This document shows positions 11,871 to 22,696 of a stretch of 64,000 nucleotides of DNA, piece after piece. This DNA comes from Endomychus coccineus (taxonomy: Eukaryota > Arthropoda > Insecta > Coleoptera > Endomychidae). The DNA lies in assembly GCA_958510875.1 (NCBI GenBank), contig OY294068.1, positions 192,720,315 to 192,784,314 on the forward strand, read 5' to 3'. Both the position numbers and the translations under genes were made by a program. Within the stretch, counting starts at the first letter, position 1; each line of letters starts with the position of its first letter. The notes below the pieces were generated by a model. It saw only the letters and a list, made by a program, of their open reading frames with translations. It made no database searches and had not been told where the DNA came from.

Positions 11871-12845
11871 AGTTTCCGATTGAATATTATAATTATTAGC
11901 ATCCTCAGAGAGACCTAACTTTTGTAGAGATATTTGGTTTTCGTCGAAAATCTTCTCTACTTTCTGAAATGGAAGCAGCATTGTTTAATCTGTGCTTTTT
12001 AAATAAATCATTAATTTTGACTGATATTTTCAAATGGTATTGAAAATAATGTGAAAAGTCATCGTATAAGCTTATAAATCGTTTTTAGTAATTGCCATAC
12101 TTATTGAGATAATAGAAACGCAGTTTGGCTGGTTCAAATTATCCCTAAATGAAGTAACGATACAAACCGAGAGTGATTTACTCCGCATTTGGTCGATTAG
12201 GCGGTTTTTCAAACGACGCGGACCACCAGAAACGTGAGGGAAAAGCATGACATAATGTGCGGTTGACCGTTCATCGATCCATCTTGGAAACTGCCAAGGG
12301 ATTACGCAGGAATCCTTCGGTGAAGATGTATTTGAACGCGATGCATCATTGTATCGACTTGTTCCATTGAAAATATTCAAACTGGTTTAATTGTTTTACA
12401 TTGTATTAAACGATGTTAAATTGTAGTCGATGGGAATTGATTACAAAGCCCTTATTCCCTAAGTATATTCGGAATATTCTATACAGAAAATTGATGATTT
12501 AGAGTGAGTCGACTATCGATTATACTATAGAATGGCAGTGGGTATGGAGCTACCTGGACCAGACAGTCTTATAAGATGTTGGTAAGCATTGTCACTGTTT
12601 TACCTACCATATCATGTCACTTTAAGGTCTTGAGCTTTTTTCCACATTCCTGTAACATCGCTCAAACGTTACCGTCTTCTTATTCATCGTCAGATACATA
12701 TCATCATCATCGTCATCGTTAGAGGGGAGAAGGCTTAGCCTCCAAATGCACTTAGGCCACTCAGAAGGGCTCATTGTGCACCCCATGATCAGAAGCCTAT
12801 TCTATTCTAGCAGATTTGTGACCCGACAGAAACCCAGAATAATTC
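11871..12845. other. Unassigned stretch with a 102-codon minus ORF
   Basis: A minus-strand open frame at 12380-12072 has no recognisable domain. A short ATCATC/GTCATC run lies near 12700-12720. Nothing else is visible. Confidence 0.35.
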
Positions 12846-12849
12846 CAGC

Positions 12850-13400
12850 GCTGGCTTTTATAAGTTCTTCTGGTAGCAGTTTTGATTCTTCGAAGTTTCT
12901 TCCGCCATTATGCATGTCCTACATATAATGTTATCTGCGATGGTCATAACATGAAGGTGTTTGTTAAGATGACAGTGACCGGTTAGGATTCCAGTCAGTT
13001 TTCTGATGTTCCTTCTGTTCAGAGAAAGGAGTTTCTTTGAGAGCCTAGGTACAGGCTCTCTGATGAAGAATTTGGCCTGCCTCATGAATGGTGATTCTTG
13101 CCACAGTTGAGGAAACTCTTTATTCAGTTGGTCCAAAAGGGGCTTACATTGACTTCGGTCCGACAGGGCCCTCGGACGGCCTTCGCCTGACCAGGGAGTC
13201 GGTCATTTCATTTCCTTCAACTCCACTATGTCCAGGGACCCGGATGAGTTGGACTTTATGTATCCCGGCTAGTTCAACTAGTATATCTCTTCATTCTTTG
13301 ACAAGCCTTGATGTGACTCTGGGCTACATTATAAGTTATGCAAGACTTGCAATGTCTTCTTCATTTTGTGTAGAAGATATACTCTCTACTGCAGACAATT
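12850..13400 (-). pseudogene. Non-LTR RNase H and C-terminal relic
   Basis: Minus strand from about 13280 reads VQLIRVPGHSGVEGNEMTDS, the RNase H W-V-P-G-H-S-G-x-x-G-N-E block with W replaced by R. From 13136 down it reads FMRQAKFFIREPVPRLSKKL, then LSLNRRNIRKLTG and LTGHCHLNKHLHVM, the conserved T-G-H-C tail. Frame changes separate the parts. The same family occurs on the + strand at 50210-50815, where the RNase H and tail motifs are closely similar. It is a dead fragment without its RT. Confidence 0.75.
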
Positions 13401-13499
13401 CTTGTCCTCTTCTTGTTTTCATATTTATTTTCTACATTATCTCATTCAGCCTCTTCGGAACCCTTGTTGTTCTTCTTCGGGTTGTTATCTCTCCTTAAT

Positions 13500-14985
13500 T
13501 TTATGAGTTATAATTTCCACTGTTAGGTTTAATGCTTAACAAAATTAATTCCTCCATAGTTGTTAGAATCTGCTTTCTTTCTCGTGCATCATTTCTTCTA
13601 CATTCTTCCGGTATCTTACGTCTTATAATTTTTTTCAACTAACAGTTGGAGATATTCGGTCATCTCTGTTTCATACTACATTGGAACAGTCCGTTCGTTA
13701 TCTGGTCACTCACTATTCCTAAGTTTGTCCAGTAGGTACCCTCTTTACATCTTCTGTTATTGAGTCATCGTTATTCGATATACCCAGTGTTTCTAGTATA
13801 ACGTATTTCCAGTGTTTCTCCTGTAAATTTTTGTATATAGTAACCACGACTCTTCTTACTTCATTCACTTGACGTAGTATGAGGGAAGTATTGTAATAAA
13901 CACATTTTATCTGCTTCAAAGAAGATCGTGGAGATCAGAAAATGTAATAATTACCAATACGTTATCATAGTTTCCGAATGGAATAGCGAAATGTGAATTT
14001 GGAATTCGGTATTCACGTTTCTTATATGTTTTTGAAATAATATTATTCATACATAATTCTGTCTGAAACTTAGGAATTGATTTTACAATATAATTTAGAA
14101 AAGTTTCAACTTTCCCAATAAAATTCAAACAGTTAAGTTTTTGTTGGAATAAATATTTTCCGATTCATGATTCACAATGGATGAGAAATTGTATTCAGAC
14201 CCTAAAATCGATGTTTTTCATTTCGCGATCTTTGCTTTATGTCGAGCCTAATTCAGCGAAGAAAATTGAAAACGAAATTGCTGTATTGAATCACCCATTG
14301 AGATGGTTGTGAATCGTATCAAACTGACAAGCTGATCAATATTTTATGAGACCGGAATATGATTAAAGCCAAGCTCTTGATAGGCAAGTTTAAACAGTTG
14401 ACTTCGCAATACCGACTCTTAACACGCTCGTACACGTTTGAGAATACCGCAAGTCTCGAGTTCCGGATAATCATATTCCTCCCTTTAACAACATTACAAA
14501 GTTGAAGGGCCTACTACACATTCTGGGATTCAATTTGGCCTAAGATCACTTAATAACTTAATTAAAAGCGCGAACAGATATCGCGGAGGTGTAATCGAAC
14601 CTGATGTTTGATTTGCATGGAATTACACGCTGCTGATGAGAGTTCCTACAAGTTTGCAAGTTCAACTAAAATAATCTCACCCACCTCTATTCCTGATGGA
14701 ATTATGAAAGCCGCAAGAGGTTTGATGCTCTAGATTTTTCATCTAACTTTGTATAACACTTTCGAACAATTACGTTTTGTTCTTCGGAATATTAGTTCAC
14801 AATGCTCCACATAACATAGGGTATGTCTCTGGGAAAGCGAAAGTTTACAAATATAAATCGACTAGAAGCATATAAAATAATTAATAGCGTCGTAAACATG
14901 CAACAAATTAGTGACTGTACTATTACTTCAATTTCAATTTTTTTTCACACTTGACTTGACTACACGATAGGGAAACCTATCATGT
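13500..14985. other. No recognisable feature
   Basis: I see only short open frames, up to 70 codons, none with a motif. No RNA gene or tandem repeat is evident. Confidence 0.45.
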
Positions 14986-14989
14986 TCGA

Positions 14990-15560
14990 AGAACATGTGT
15001 CAGCCAGCGGTGGAATGTTGTGACCTAACTAGGTGGAGAGTTCCACAACTTCGCTGTTTGATAGAAAAATGAAGCCTGGTACGACGGAGTTCGGCAGGTC
15101 TTGAGTTTCTCAATAAAGGGGGTGACTAGTTTGAGCTCGTCTATTCTGCGCCGTGGTGGAACAACAGACGAGATTCCTGATTAACACCGACCATGGGAAT
15201 ATCTTTAGAAAAGATCTCTCAACTTTCTACGATGTTCTAGAGAGGACAATGAACTCGTGAATGGGACATCCGGACATCATCAATCAGAAGAATAGCTCTA
15301 TTATGGATAGAATCCAAGAGCTTCAGCATATGTTTGGGAACCGAATTCCAAATTACAGGACAGGTCGAATCTGTGCTTTGTATATTATGAGGAGCTGCTG
15401 GGTTGTAAAGTGAGAGTAGCTCTTGCCATGGAATAGTAAACCAAGATTTTGTGAAGCGGTTTTCACTATAGACCTCACAGGATCGTCCCATAAGAGGGTG
15501 CTGTTGGTGGAGATTCCGAGTATGTATATGAAAAACTTATATAGACCAATGATCATTTCC
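14990..15560 (-). pseudogene. Non-LTR RT C-terminal relic
   Basis: The minus strand reads LLIIYKAQIRPVL (about 15390-15353), then LLDSIHNRAILLIDD (about 15315-15270). A tail with RRIDEL, KTCRTPSYQASF and LWNS-like segments can be pieced together in broken frames down to 14990. This is the thumb and C-terminal region common to many insect non-LTR elements, where L-L-x-x-Y-K-A-x-x-R-P-x-x-E-Y is diagnostic. At least two frame changes make it non-functional. Its tail resembles the minus-strand relic at 29250-29820, so both probably come from one family. Confidence 0.7.
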
Positions 15561-15935
15561 CACCAGGTTTGAGAGGGTTAACTTGCAGTCCATTTTCGGT
15601 CCAATTTTAACTGGTCCGCCTGATAAACGGACACGATAAAAAATGATGGCAGATGGTGGGAGTGTGAAAGAATGGCATGCTTCTTAAGTAACCGCAACTT
15701 GGAAAGGGTTAACCTCCAGTCAAAAAAAAAATGCGGATGCTGTATCTCGAAATGCTGATAAAAGTCATATTGCCGGTCATTCACGATTTTGGAGCTCTTT
15801 GGGTATTGGATGTGCTCGATGTTGAATGCCTTCTTCATCGCTTCAGTGATCACAGATTATAGTGCAATGAGTCTGTAATAATCAGGAAGGATCTTCTTTC
15901 CTGTTTCTCACACCAGTTTGTGTGAAAGGGTTAAC
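15561..15935. repeat. Three copies of a GGTTAAC-centred motif
   Basis: GAGAGGGTTAACTTGCAGTC (about 15571), GGAAAGGGTTAACCTCCAGT (about 15703) and TGAAAGGGTTAACTAAAC (about 15924) recur within 370 bp. The spacing is uneven, so this is either a degraded repeat or chance. A minus-strand frame of 91 codons overlaps it but has no known domain. Confidence 0.3.
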
Positions 15936-17630
15936 TAAACAAGAAACATTTTCTCAGAAAACTGCCTAGATTGCTTCGAGCTCATCACAATTAGGAATTG
16001 ATTGTAACTTATGTTTGTCAGATTTTTCTCGCATCATAAAACTAATCCTGGAAATATTTCAAAGCATTGTCCCACCTTCTTAGTATTCGATACCGCTCAT
16101 TTCATAAAGAATGCTCAATCTTACAAGTAACCAGCTAGTTGTTCGCCTGAAAGGACCCAGCAAATTCCTTACGGGAATTGGGTCTGGGTGGATATTTCTG
16201 AATTTCTGATATGATGTACTCCATGTCATTCTGGAAAAATGTTAACATCCTTTTTCTGGATCACTTAAAAAAGCATTGAAAAATGTTTTAATAAGCTGAA
16301 ATACGGAATCCGCACTTATATATCAAAAATGAACTCCCTGAAGACAAAAAGATCTTTCGCATACGATTTAAGTACGCCATTAATTTTAGTAATCACACTC
16401 CTTCCACACAAGAAATAATGTTTAATGCATGTTTACAAAAATCTTCAAGGTTGCTTGCTTTCGATGGGTGTCAAAGCAGAACAGAATTACATGCAGTGTG
16501 AGAATCTCAATTCGTTCTACTTGAAGATGGTACATCACAAATGTCACATGGAATTTTCGATTGTGACGCCATCTATTTTATTTTTCAGGGAAGTTTCACC
16601 TTGCCCTCGTATGTGTTTTTACGGTATTTTTGAATTTCTATTTTGTTATTAACATGTGACATGTAGGATTCTGCTTATTTCCAGTGTATATTTTACCCGT
16701 TTGGACCAATATCTTTAAAGCGACAATGGTTTCGTGAAGCTCAAATTTGTGATAAATGTTACGATGATCGCCACATAGCCTAGAAAGATATATGGTTGAA
16801 CAACATAATGAAAGCATGTTTGGTGTTTCAACTGTAAAATGTGTTTACTAGCATCAGAATGCATGTAAGCTTGATTAATGTTCCTAAAGACAACAACGTA
16901 CGTGAACGATTTCCTGAAGCTCCATTCATAGTTCGGATGCAAGGGTATTTTGTTATTGTCAACATAGTATTAAACATTTTCCTAGAGACTGTTTCAGCCG
17001 GTTTACATACTTACATACGATAGGAAACTACAAGATTTATGAGATGCAAAATTTCCATTAAAGCATTAAATCTATTGGACTATCAGATGAATTTAATATG
17101 CTCCTTGCATATATTTCCATATTAATATTGCAAATCCGTAAATTGCTCCGGTAATGTCTTCGACATTAGGATGCGGTATCCAATAGTCAGCGACGAATAA
17201 TTCGCTTCAATGGAAAACAGATTGAATGAATCTTTATATTCGAGTAAAATACATCATGCATATTCCATGATATTTGCACACAAATTGGAAACGATGTTCA
17301 GCTTTTCATTGATATTCATGTAATTTGGATTCCTATTATTTATAATTGAATAATAACAATTCTTGACCCAGGTATGAATTATATATAAATTCTCGGGAAA
17401 TAGGTCACACTGACACATTTGCTTATTATTTTCGACTTTACGTAAGTTTCGGTATAACGACCATCGTCAAAAGACGTATCACTGTCCTAAATAGGATTTC
17501 TTGAAAATGCCCACGTTGTCGAAATAAACAGAAACACGAGTAATTGAAATTGTTAAACATTAACGTTCTGAGTATGTGAATATGTATCAAGAAACCACTG
17601 CATAGCAATCTATTTCTAGTAATCGAACTC
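15936..17630. other. No recognisable feature
   Basis: AT-rich sequence with only short motif-free open frames. Confidence 0.45.
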
Positions 17631-17634
17631 ATCT

Positions 17635-17840
17635 CATGAAATCTGAGAATAAGATTGACAAAACAAACTCTAATACGCTAAAGTATCTTCTTTCATACCA
17701 GATGTTAAAGATTCATGAGGTAATAGGAAAAGGTTGTCAGACCTTACTACAAGTATTGTTATCAGCATTCTACCTAAAATGTAATATTAACATTAAAAAG
17801 ACATTTGTGGGAGTTTGTGAGGGTTTTAATTAAATATATT
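17635..17840 (-). pseudogene. Penelope-like 3' region, left part
   Basis: The stretch 17765-17835 matches 59320-59390, the sequence just downstream of the better preserved Penelope-like ORF; both contain a CATTCTACCT...TTTGTGAGGG/TTTGCAAGGG type segment. The match resumes at about 19545, on the far side of the recombinase element. This piece is therefore one side of a split Penelope-like relic. Confidence 0.55.
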
Positions 17841-17854
17841 TTTCTCCAAATGAC

Positions 17855-17970
17855 ATTAAAAGCGGCCTTTTAATGACACTTGGCAGGCTTAGAAGTTGTA
17901 CTTTTAATGCCTAGGCAGAAAAAGTCCACTTTTACTGCCTAGGCAGAAAAAGTTCGTTGCTAGGCAACCT
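17855..17970. repeat. Palindrome cluster at left end of recombinase element
   Basis: Four consecutive inverted repeats are visible: CATTAAAAG/CTTTTAATG at 17855-17877; two near-perfect 24-bp palindromes centred on CTAG at 17901-17924 and 17929-17952, sharing TGCCTAGGCAGAAAAAG; and GTTGCTAGGCAAC at 17956-17968. Tyrosine recombinases bind inverted arms around a short core, so these may be recombinase sites. That role is inference. Confidence 0.6.
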
Positions 17971-18096
17971 TCCAAGTAATAATTTAAATCAAACTGGTTA
18001 TTAAAATTGACAATGACATTAAGAAAACTCAAAATGATGCTGATGATAATAAACTGGTTTTATTGCATTAAAACTACAAACTACAACACGAAATTT

Positions 18097-18714
18097 TTAT
18101 TTATTAGATATATTTATGGTCAATTGTGAACAATTATTTAATACAATTGAACTCTGTCCACTTCCCTCCTTTCCAGTAAAATTAACAACTTTAGTATCCA
18201 CACTTGATACTCCGGAAACGCCAGAAAATATTTTATTGCCGATGTTCGACTTATTGGCTAGCGAGTCCTCAATACAGCCCTCCGCGACAGCGGAAGACTT
18301 CCATCCTCCATGTTGCTTCAACATTGTTATGTCCCCACCAGAATGCACCAGCAACGTGGCCGAAGTTCTGCGAAAGCAGTGCCCGGTATACTCTTTCGCA
18401 TGGGATAGTCCCAGAAAAGTAGCAATTTCTTCTGGCATTTTACCGAATTTGTGAATGCCAATGAATTGATGATGTGCTTTACCATTCGCATATTTATAGA
18501 AGACACGCCGATTATTTAAATTCGAGGGTCTGGAGGCTGCATATTTTCTGTAAACGCTTAAATATTCCGTTACTACAAAAGATCTTGATCTTTTGGTCTT
18601 AGTATTTGGTAGCATAATTAGCAATTTGTCGCCCATATCATTTATATCATCTATTTTCATTTGCAAAAGCTCATCACATCTACAAGCCCCAGCGACTGCA
18701 ACAATAATTACAAC
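18097..18714 (-). pseudogene. Tyrosine recombinase catalytic exon, Tyr changed to Cys
   Basis: Exon 2 begins at 18714, after an AG acceptor at 18716-18715, and reads VVIIVAVAGACRCDELLQM. It contains the box I Arg in G-A-C-R-C-D-E-L (codon 18681-18679). Farther on, EYTGHCFRRTSATLL supplies the H-x-x-R pair, and HGGWKSSAVAEG supplies the H/W position. Nine residues after that Trp, where phage-integrase family enzymes have the nucleophilic Tyr, the codon at 18276-18274 is TGT (Cys) instead of TAT/TAC. The family cuts DNA through that Tyr, so this protein should be catalytically dead. The rest of the exon (KIFSGVSGVSS... to INISNK) is an open C-terminal extension. Confidence 0.85.
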
Positions 18715-18777
18715 CTAAAATGTAAATTGAAAATTAGTTCTTTAATCCATAATAGATCATTTTCAATATATTCCTAC
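18715..18777 (-). other. 63-bp intron in recombinase gene
   Basis: On the minus strand exon 1 ends AAG|GTAGGAATAT and exon 2 begins after TTACATTTTAG. The join keeps the frame (K followed by V). A short GT-AG intron is typical of insect genes. Confidence 0.75.
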
Positions 18778-19215
18778 CTTCGTACACAATTACAGTTCAT
18801 CTGGGGCATCTGATAAAAATTTCTCGATTTCTTCTCTTTGAAAAACTCGGGATTTTTTTGCATAAAAACCGTCTGACTGGCGTTTCAAAAAAGCCCGTAA
18901 CTTCTGGTATTTTGCCAAATCAATGTTATTTTTTATGTTCAGGGTAGCTTTCAACATCGAATAGGTAGACCATAACGTTGAAGGCTTCATTTTCTTTGAA
19001 AGATCGGAAAAATAGACAATCAGCACATTTTCAGAGAAAGATCCTATATTTTTCTTCTGTCTATATTCCATGAATCTGCTGTATGTGAGTTCATATACAG
19101 TTCTTGATTTTTCCGGTAAAAGGTTAAATTCCACATCTCGCGCCTGGTCTCTGATCTCAGGTGGTGTTAATTGCATCAATTCATCCTCACTTTGCAGTAA
19201 ATCCATTTCTAACAT
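18778..19215 (-). pseudogene. Tyrosine recombinase core-binding exon with premature stop
   Basis: From the ATG at 19215 the frame reads MLEMDLLQSEDELMQLTPPE and continues through a helical SAM-like core-binding domain. Key segments are SRTVYELTYSRFMEYRQKKN, VLIVYFSDLSKKMKPSTLWS and KLRAFLKRQSDGFYAKKSR. This is the N-terminal arm-binding domain found before the catalytic domain in Crypton recombinases. The frame stops at TAA (18792-18790) only four codons before the splice donor at 18777. The codons after the stop (L-C-T-K) lead correctly into exon 2, so the stop is a recent single-codon lesion, probably from a Tyr codon. Confidence 0.75.
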
Positions 19216-19441
19216 GACAACTTTTCAAAATTGACAATGACAAAGTAAACAGTAAACAAACATATTCAACAAACGTCATCAGCGGTAAACATAGTAATGC
19301 AGGGCCCGGTTACCTTTAATAAAATAATTTAGTTATTTGGATATTGATAATGAAACGCAATTTAAATATGAAAAAGTCGATTTTGCGTGGAATTGGAACA
19401 AATTTGAAGAAAAAATTATATGTTTCACACGGCAGAAAAGC

Positions 19442-19514
19442 AGATTTAATGCCTTGGCTGGTTTCATAGCCTCGCTACGCTCGGCTATGAAACACCAGCC
19501 GCGGCATTAAATCT
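19442..19514. repeat. Long imperfect hairpin at right end of recombinase element
   Basis: AGATTTAATGCC (19442-19453) pairs with GGCATTAAATCT (19503-19514), and GGCTGGTTTCATAGCC (19456-19471) pairs with GGCTATGAAACACCAGCC (19483-19500), leaving an 11-base loop. TTTTATGCCTAG follows at 19520-19531, echoing the left-end palindromes. Confidence 0.75.
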
Positions 19515-19544
19515 TGTGCTTTTATGCCTAGTAAAACAAATAAC

Positions 19545-19690
19545 TATTGTATAAATTTGACCTAATGATTGAACGTCTGTTCTATGATTTACAAACTAAG
19601 AGTCACATTTTATGTGAATCAGTTCAGCATAGATCTTTCATAAATATTCGTTTCTTCAGTTAAAACATTAATATTTCTGTAAAACTGAGG
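19545..19690 (-). pseudogene. Penelope-like C-terminal tail, right part
   Basis: This stretch matches 59400-59535, which encodes the conserved end of a Penelope-like protein (E-T-N-Y-Y-E-R type motif). On the minus strand it carries a matching ACGAATATTTATGAAAGATC segment. It is the other side of the relic split by the recombinase element. Confidence 0.65.
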
Positions 19691-20305
19691 CCATGAAGGT
19701 CCTAGGTTACTGGACCAAAATTCACTACTTTAGTGGACACTCAGCAATTTCAAGTGAGGCAATCTCTAAATGCCCCATACTAGAAAAATAGCATAGTTGC
19801 AGCTATATGTCTCAATTCTCCCAAAATTCTCATCCCGGATAGAGGAGACTAGAGTAATTTATATATAATTGAATAGTAACATATCGTGCAAAGTGTTCCC
19901 CAGACAGATAGACTTTGTACTTGTTGTTGTAAGGCTGTACACTTAGCCAGTGCTAAGCATATCTGCACAGCTAAAATTCCCATATCATTCTGGACTGAAA
20001 GTTCAAGTTTGGCATTCCTTAGAGCGTTTATTATGAACTCGAAAAACAAGAGATAAAATACTTCTAGAGCAAAGTAGATTGAACCTACGTACTCTATACA
20101 CAGAACACATCCATTTAAGCTACCATCTACCAAGATGAGGCTTATTTGAAAACACTCAAAAGTGACTTAAAGGCTCGAGTATGATGAAACGGTGGAATAC
20201 GCTCTCCATTAATGCCCAGCTGAGGAATTAATCAGATCGGAGATGTTCGGTAAGACACATCTCTTACCAGCGATTCTGAACAAAACCTCAACCAGCAAAA
20301 GCAGA
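19691..20305. other. No recognisable feature
   Basis: A minus-strand open frame of 94 codons at 20133-19849 has hydrophobic residues but no known motif. Nothing else is visible. Confidence 0.4.
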
Positions 20306-20410
20306 ATCAGTTTCAGTTCAAGCCTTAATCCTGCCCTGAAGATAACAACTAATGATTGGTGAAAGATCGGCATCAAGTTGGGCCATTGTGACGCGGAATC
20401 CACATGAAAG
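20306..20410. repeat. Single arm related to the foldback at 57.8 kb
   Basis: The end of this stretch, GATCGGCATCAAGTTGGGCC then GTGACGCGGAATCC, matches the right arm of the foldback at 57842-57907 (CGTCGGCATCAAGTTGAGC then GTGACGCGGAATCC). GTTTCAGTTCAAGCC matches its loop in inverse order. It is a separate, unpaired copy of the same repeat. Confidence 0.55.
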
Positions 20411-21540
20411 TCAAGAATATTCAAGAGTATGTTTTATCCACAATCTGTGGTTTGGTGAATCATGTTCCAGATTAAAATACCTTTGTCTCCGTTTTATAGG
20501 ATCCAGTTACAGATCGTAAGACGATTCCTTTTTGTGAACCAAGAGAACTGGAATATTAACGCGCATTTCGGTCGTTTCATGTAGGTGCAATTCTCTTATA
20601 ATCGGATAAGTATGGGCTTTCCTTGAACAAGAACAACACCGGAATGCTCCATAATAATTCTGAATGAGAAGACCGAGAAATATAAGATATGTAAGCAAAT
20701 AACCTACGAATAAGAGCTTGCCCTTAAAAAACGAATTCAGCAGTTAACGTACCCTTTTATCTTGCGCTTCATTTCTCTCTCACTAAAATAAATATTTGTT
20801 TGTCTTGGCCGGAGATGTGTTTTTTTCCTTCCACGGTAAATGATAAATAACAATTTGAAACGTTAATGTTACAAACGGTAGCTCCTGCTTGTTCCGCAAC
20901 AAAAAGAATATTGTCGCTTCATGAGGAAATGAAATTTTAGTGGAAAATATATTTGCCGGAGGGTCAACAAACACTGTTGTTTTGCCTGGAAGTTTTAGTA
21001 AAATTCAGCTCTTGTGACTTGTAATTTGTAGAGTATTGTTCTTATTATGTCGTTGTCCTTTTGATTGGTTTTGTCAATTAATGTTTCCATGTAATATATA
21101 AAAGAATAGATGATTTCGATTAAGGAAAAGCGTCTGCAGCCGACTTGTGTTTTCAAAATCCAATTAGAACTGCAGAGAATATAGTTAAGCATAAGACATT
21201 ATTTTAAGATTATACATTTCTAAATATCTTTGATTATTTTATGAATTAGCTATTCTATAATTAACATTTAATTTTTATTATCAACAACTAATCAAGATCA
21301 TTCTATGGAATCTAACCTCAAAATTGTGAATCATATATGTTAGATTATACGTTTTCCTTCTTAGGTTGAATTTTAAATAGACAGTGTGAAATGGTACTTC
21401 AAAATAATAGAATTTGGTTGAGTTTGAATCAGATTATTGTAAAGTTTTGAAACACTGGAATCTATTTTGTCATTAACACAATTGTTTCTTTCAATTAGTA
21501 TACTTTCTAATATCAACGTTTGTTGTTATTCGTTTTTTTT
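20411..21540. other. No recognisable feature
   Basis: AT-rich. Open frames are under 72 codons and have no motif. Confidence 0.45.
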
Positions 21541-21615
21541 AAGCTATTGCATATAGCTTTTATCGCGGGCTTTGAGCGCGGCGACCGAATCAAGAAATTC
21601 CGTAACGAAAAATAA
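21541..21615. repeat. 75-bp direct repeat, copy A
   Basis: AAGCTATTGCATATAGCTTT...CGAAAAATAA is repeated without visible change at 21926-22000, 385 bp away. It is GC-rich in the middle (CGCGGGCTTTGAGCGCGGCG). Copy B ends exactly where Helentron helicase coding begins, so these may be Helentron-associated terminal repeats; that is inference. Confidence 0.85.
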
Positions 21616-21925
21616 TGTAAGACCTAAACACCTAAGATGTGTCAAATTAATTAATTAATTTGAAGTTTCTAAAAGTGAGAAATTTCGCTATTTTATACGA
21701 ATGTTATAACACTCTAGCGCTCTAGACTCCGGAATTTTCACGTGGCCTATCGAAATTAGAAGGTTCCAATTATCTAAAAACATAATTGCATGAACTCCAG
21801 ACGTCCTCTGTAATTAGCTACAAACGAAATCATTTTGACATATGCCTCTAGGAGCTCGCTACGCGTCAGTTAGAGTTTATACGTTAGACGCGCGTAGCAG
21901 AGACCTGAGAGTACCTGTTTCTATT

Positions 21926-22000
21926 AAGCTATTGCATATAGCTTTTATCGCGGGCTTTGAGCGCGGCGACCGAATCAAGAAATTCCGTAACGAAAAATAA
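21926..22000. repeat. 75-bp direct repeat, copy B
   Basis: Matches copy A base for base. The next base, 22001, is the first of the helicase coding remnant. Confidence 0.85.
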
Positions 22001-22437
22001 CAGGAACTCGTTTATGTTGCGCTTTCTCGGGTGACTAATATCGAAAAATTGTATATCACGACAAAAAACGAAAATTCTACATTCAAGTTTTATAATAATC
22101 GAAGGCAAGCTGCATCGACTGCATCTTTGTTGCAAAAATTCAAAAGACTGCCTTTAAATAGTGTTCAGACGACAGCTCAAAGTGTCTTAGATTTCATTAG
22201 TAATAGAAATGGCATTTCAATAATGACTTTCAATTGCCAAAGTCTAAATAGTCACAAATACGATTCACAAGATTCAGTTACGAGACAAACAAATGTGTTA
22301 CTTCTTACCGAAACTTGCATGGCGCATGATAATCCGATTGAAATACCTAATTTCAATTGTATTGTTCAATTCAAACGAGATACTGTTCCAAAAGGTGGGG
22401 TAGCTATTTACCAAAATAATAATAATGTTACTAATTT
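22001..22437 (+). pseudogene. Helentron helicase end plus endonuclease, 5' half
   Basis: From 22001 the frame reads QELVYVALSRVTNIEKLYI, the last motif (VI) of Pif1-type helicases in Helitrons. It is followed by about 50 linker residues and then ISIMTFNCQSLNSHKY, VLLLTETCMAHDN and GGVAIYQ. Those are the opening motifs of an endonuclease/exonuclease/phosphatase domain: the N of F-N-C and the E of L-T-E-T. A C-terminal endonuclease after the helicase is the mark of the Helentron branch. The Rep and most of the helicase are absent. The reading frame is cut at 22437 by the LTR element and resumes at 26603. Confidence 0.8.
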
Positions 22438-22687
22438 TGTGACGCTTTTCTTTGATTTATTGAGCATCACTCAGGGCAGGGGGGTAGATATTAGATACTA
22501 TAATGTTCACATTCATTTTATTGCCCTGGAGCCAATACAAAAGTTAGTATAAGACTAAAAGCTAACTATGTCTTCACATAGATACAAACTTCACCGCTCC
22601 TCCCCGCCTCGTCGGTACCCGCGTCGCCGCTGACTCTGCATGTCATTGTATATGAATTCCAGGACTGGACTATGGAATATTGTCACA
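22438..22687 (-). repeat. 3' LTR of the env-bearing element
   Basis: 250 bp, identical by eye to 26353-26602. On the minus strand it starts TGTGACAATATTCC right after the purine tract and ends GCGTCACA. Confidence 0.93.
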
Positions 22688-22696
22688 CTCCCCCAC
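22688..22696 (-). promoter_or_regulatory. Polypurine tract
   Basis: The minus strand reads GTGGGGGAG directly before the 3' LTR, the expected plus-strand primer. Confidence 0.8.

Larger units (their letters stand above)
17838..19540 (-). mobile_element. Crypton-like tyrosine-recombinase element
   Basis: This 1.7-kb insertion interrupts a Penelope-like relic; flanking sequence on the two sides aligns to one continuous stretch near 59320-59535. It encodes on the minus strand a two-exon tyrosine recombinase. There is no transposase DDE, RT or long terminal inverted repeat. Instead each end carries palindromes built on TGCCTAGGCA- and TTTAATGCC-type words. Cryptons are DNA elements that move by a single tyrosine recombinase, and this layout fits them, though the exact ends are only known to about 10 bp. 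The copy carries a stop and an active-site change, so it is inactive. Confidence 0.75.

Noticed and set aside
13088..13498. 136-codon + strand frame
   Set aside because: Antisense to the non-LTR RNase H relic, whose motifs read on the minus strand.
22438..22552. Last 38 codons of the + frame that starts in the Helentron
   Set aside because: They are read into the LTR and are not part of the endonuclease.
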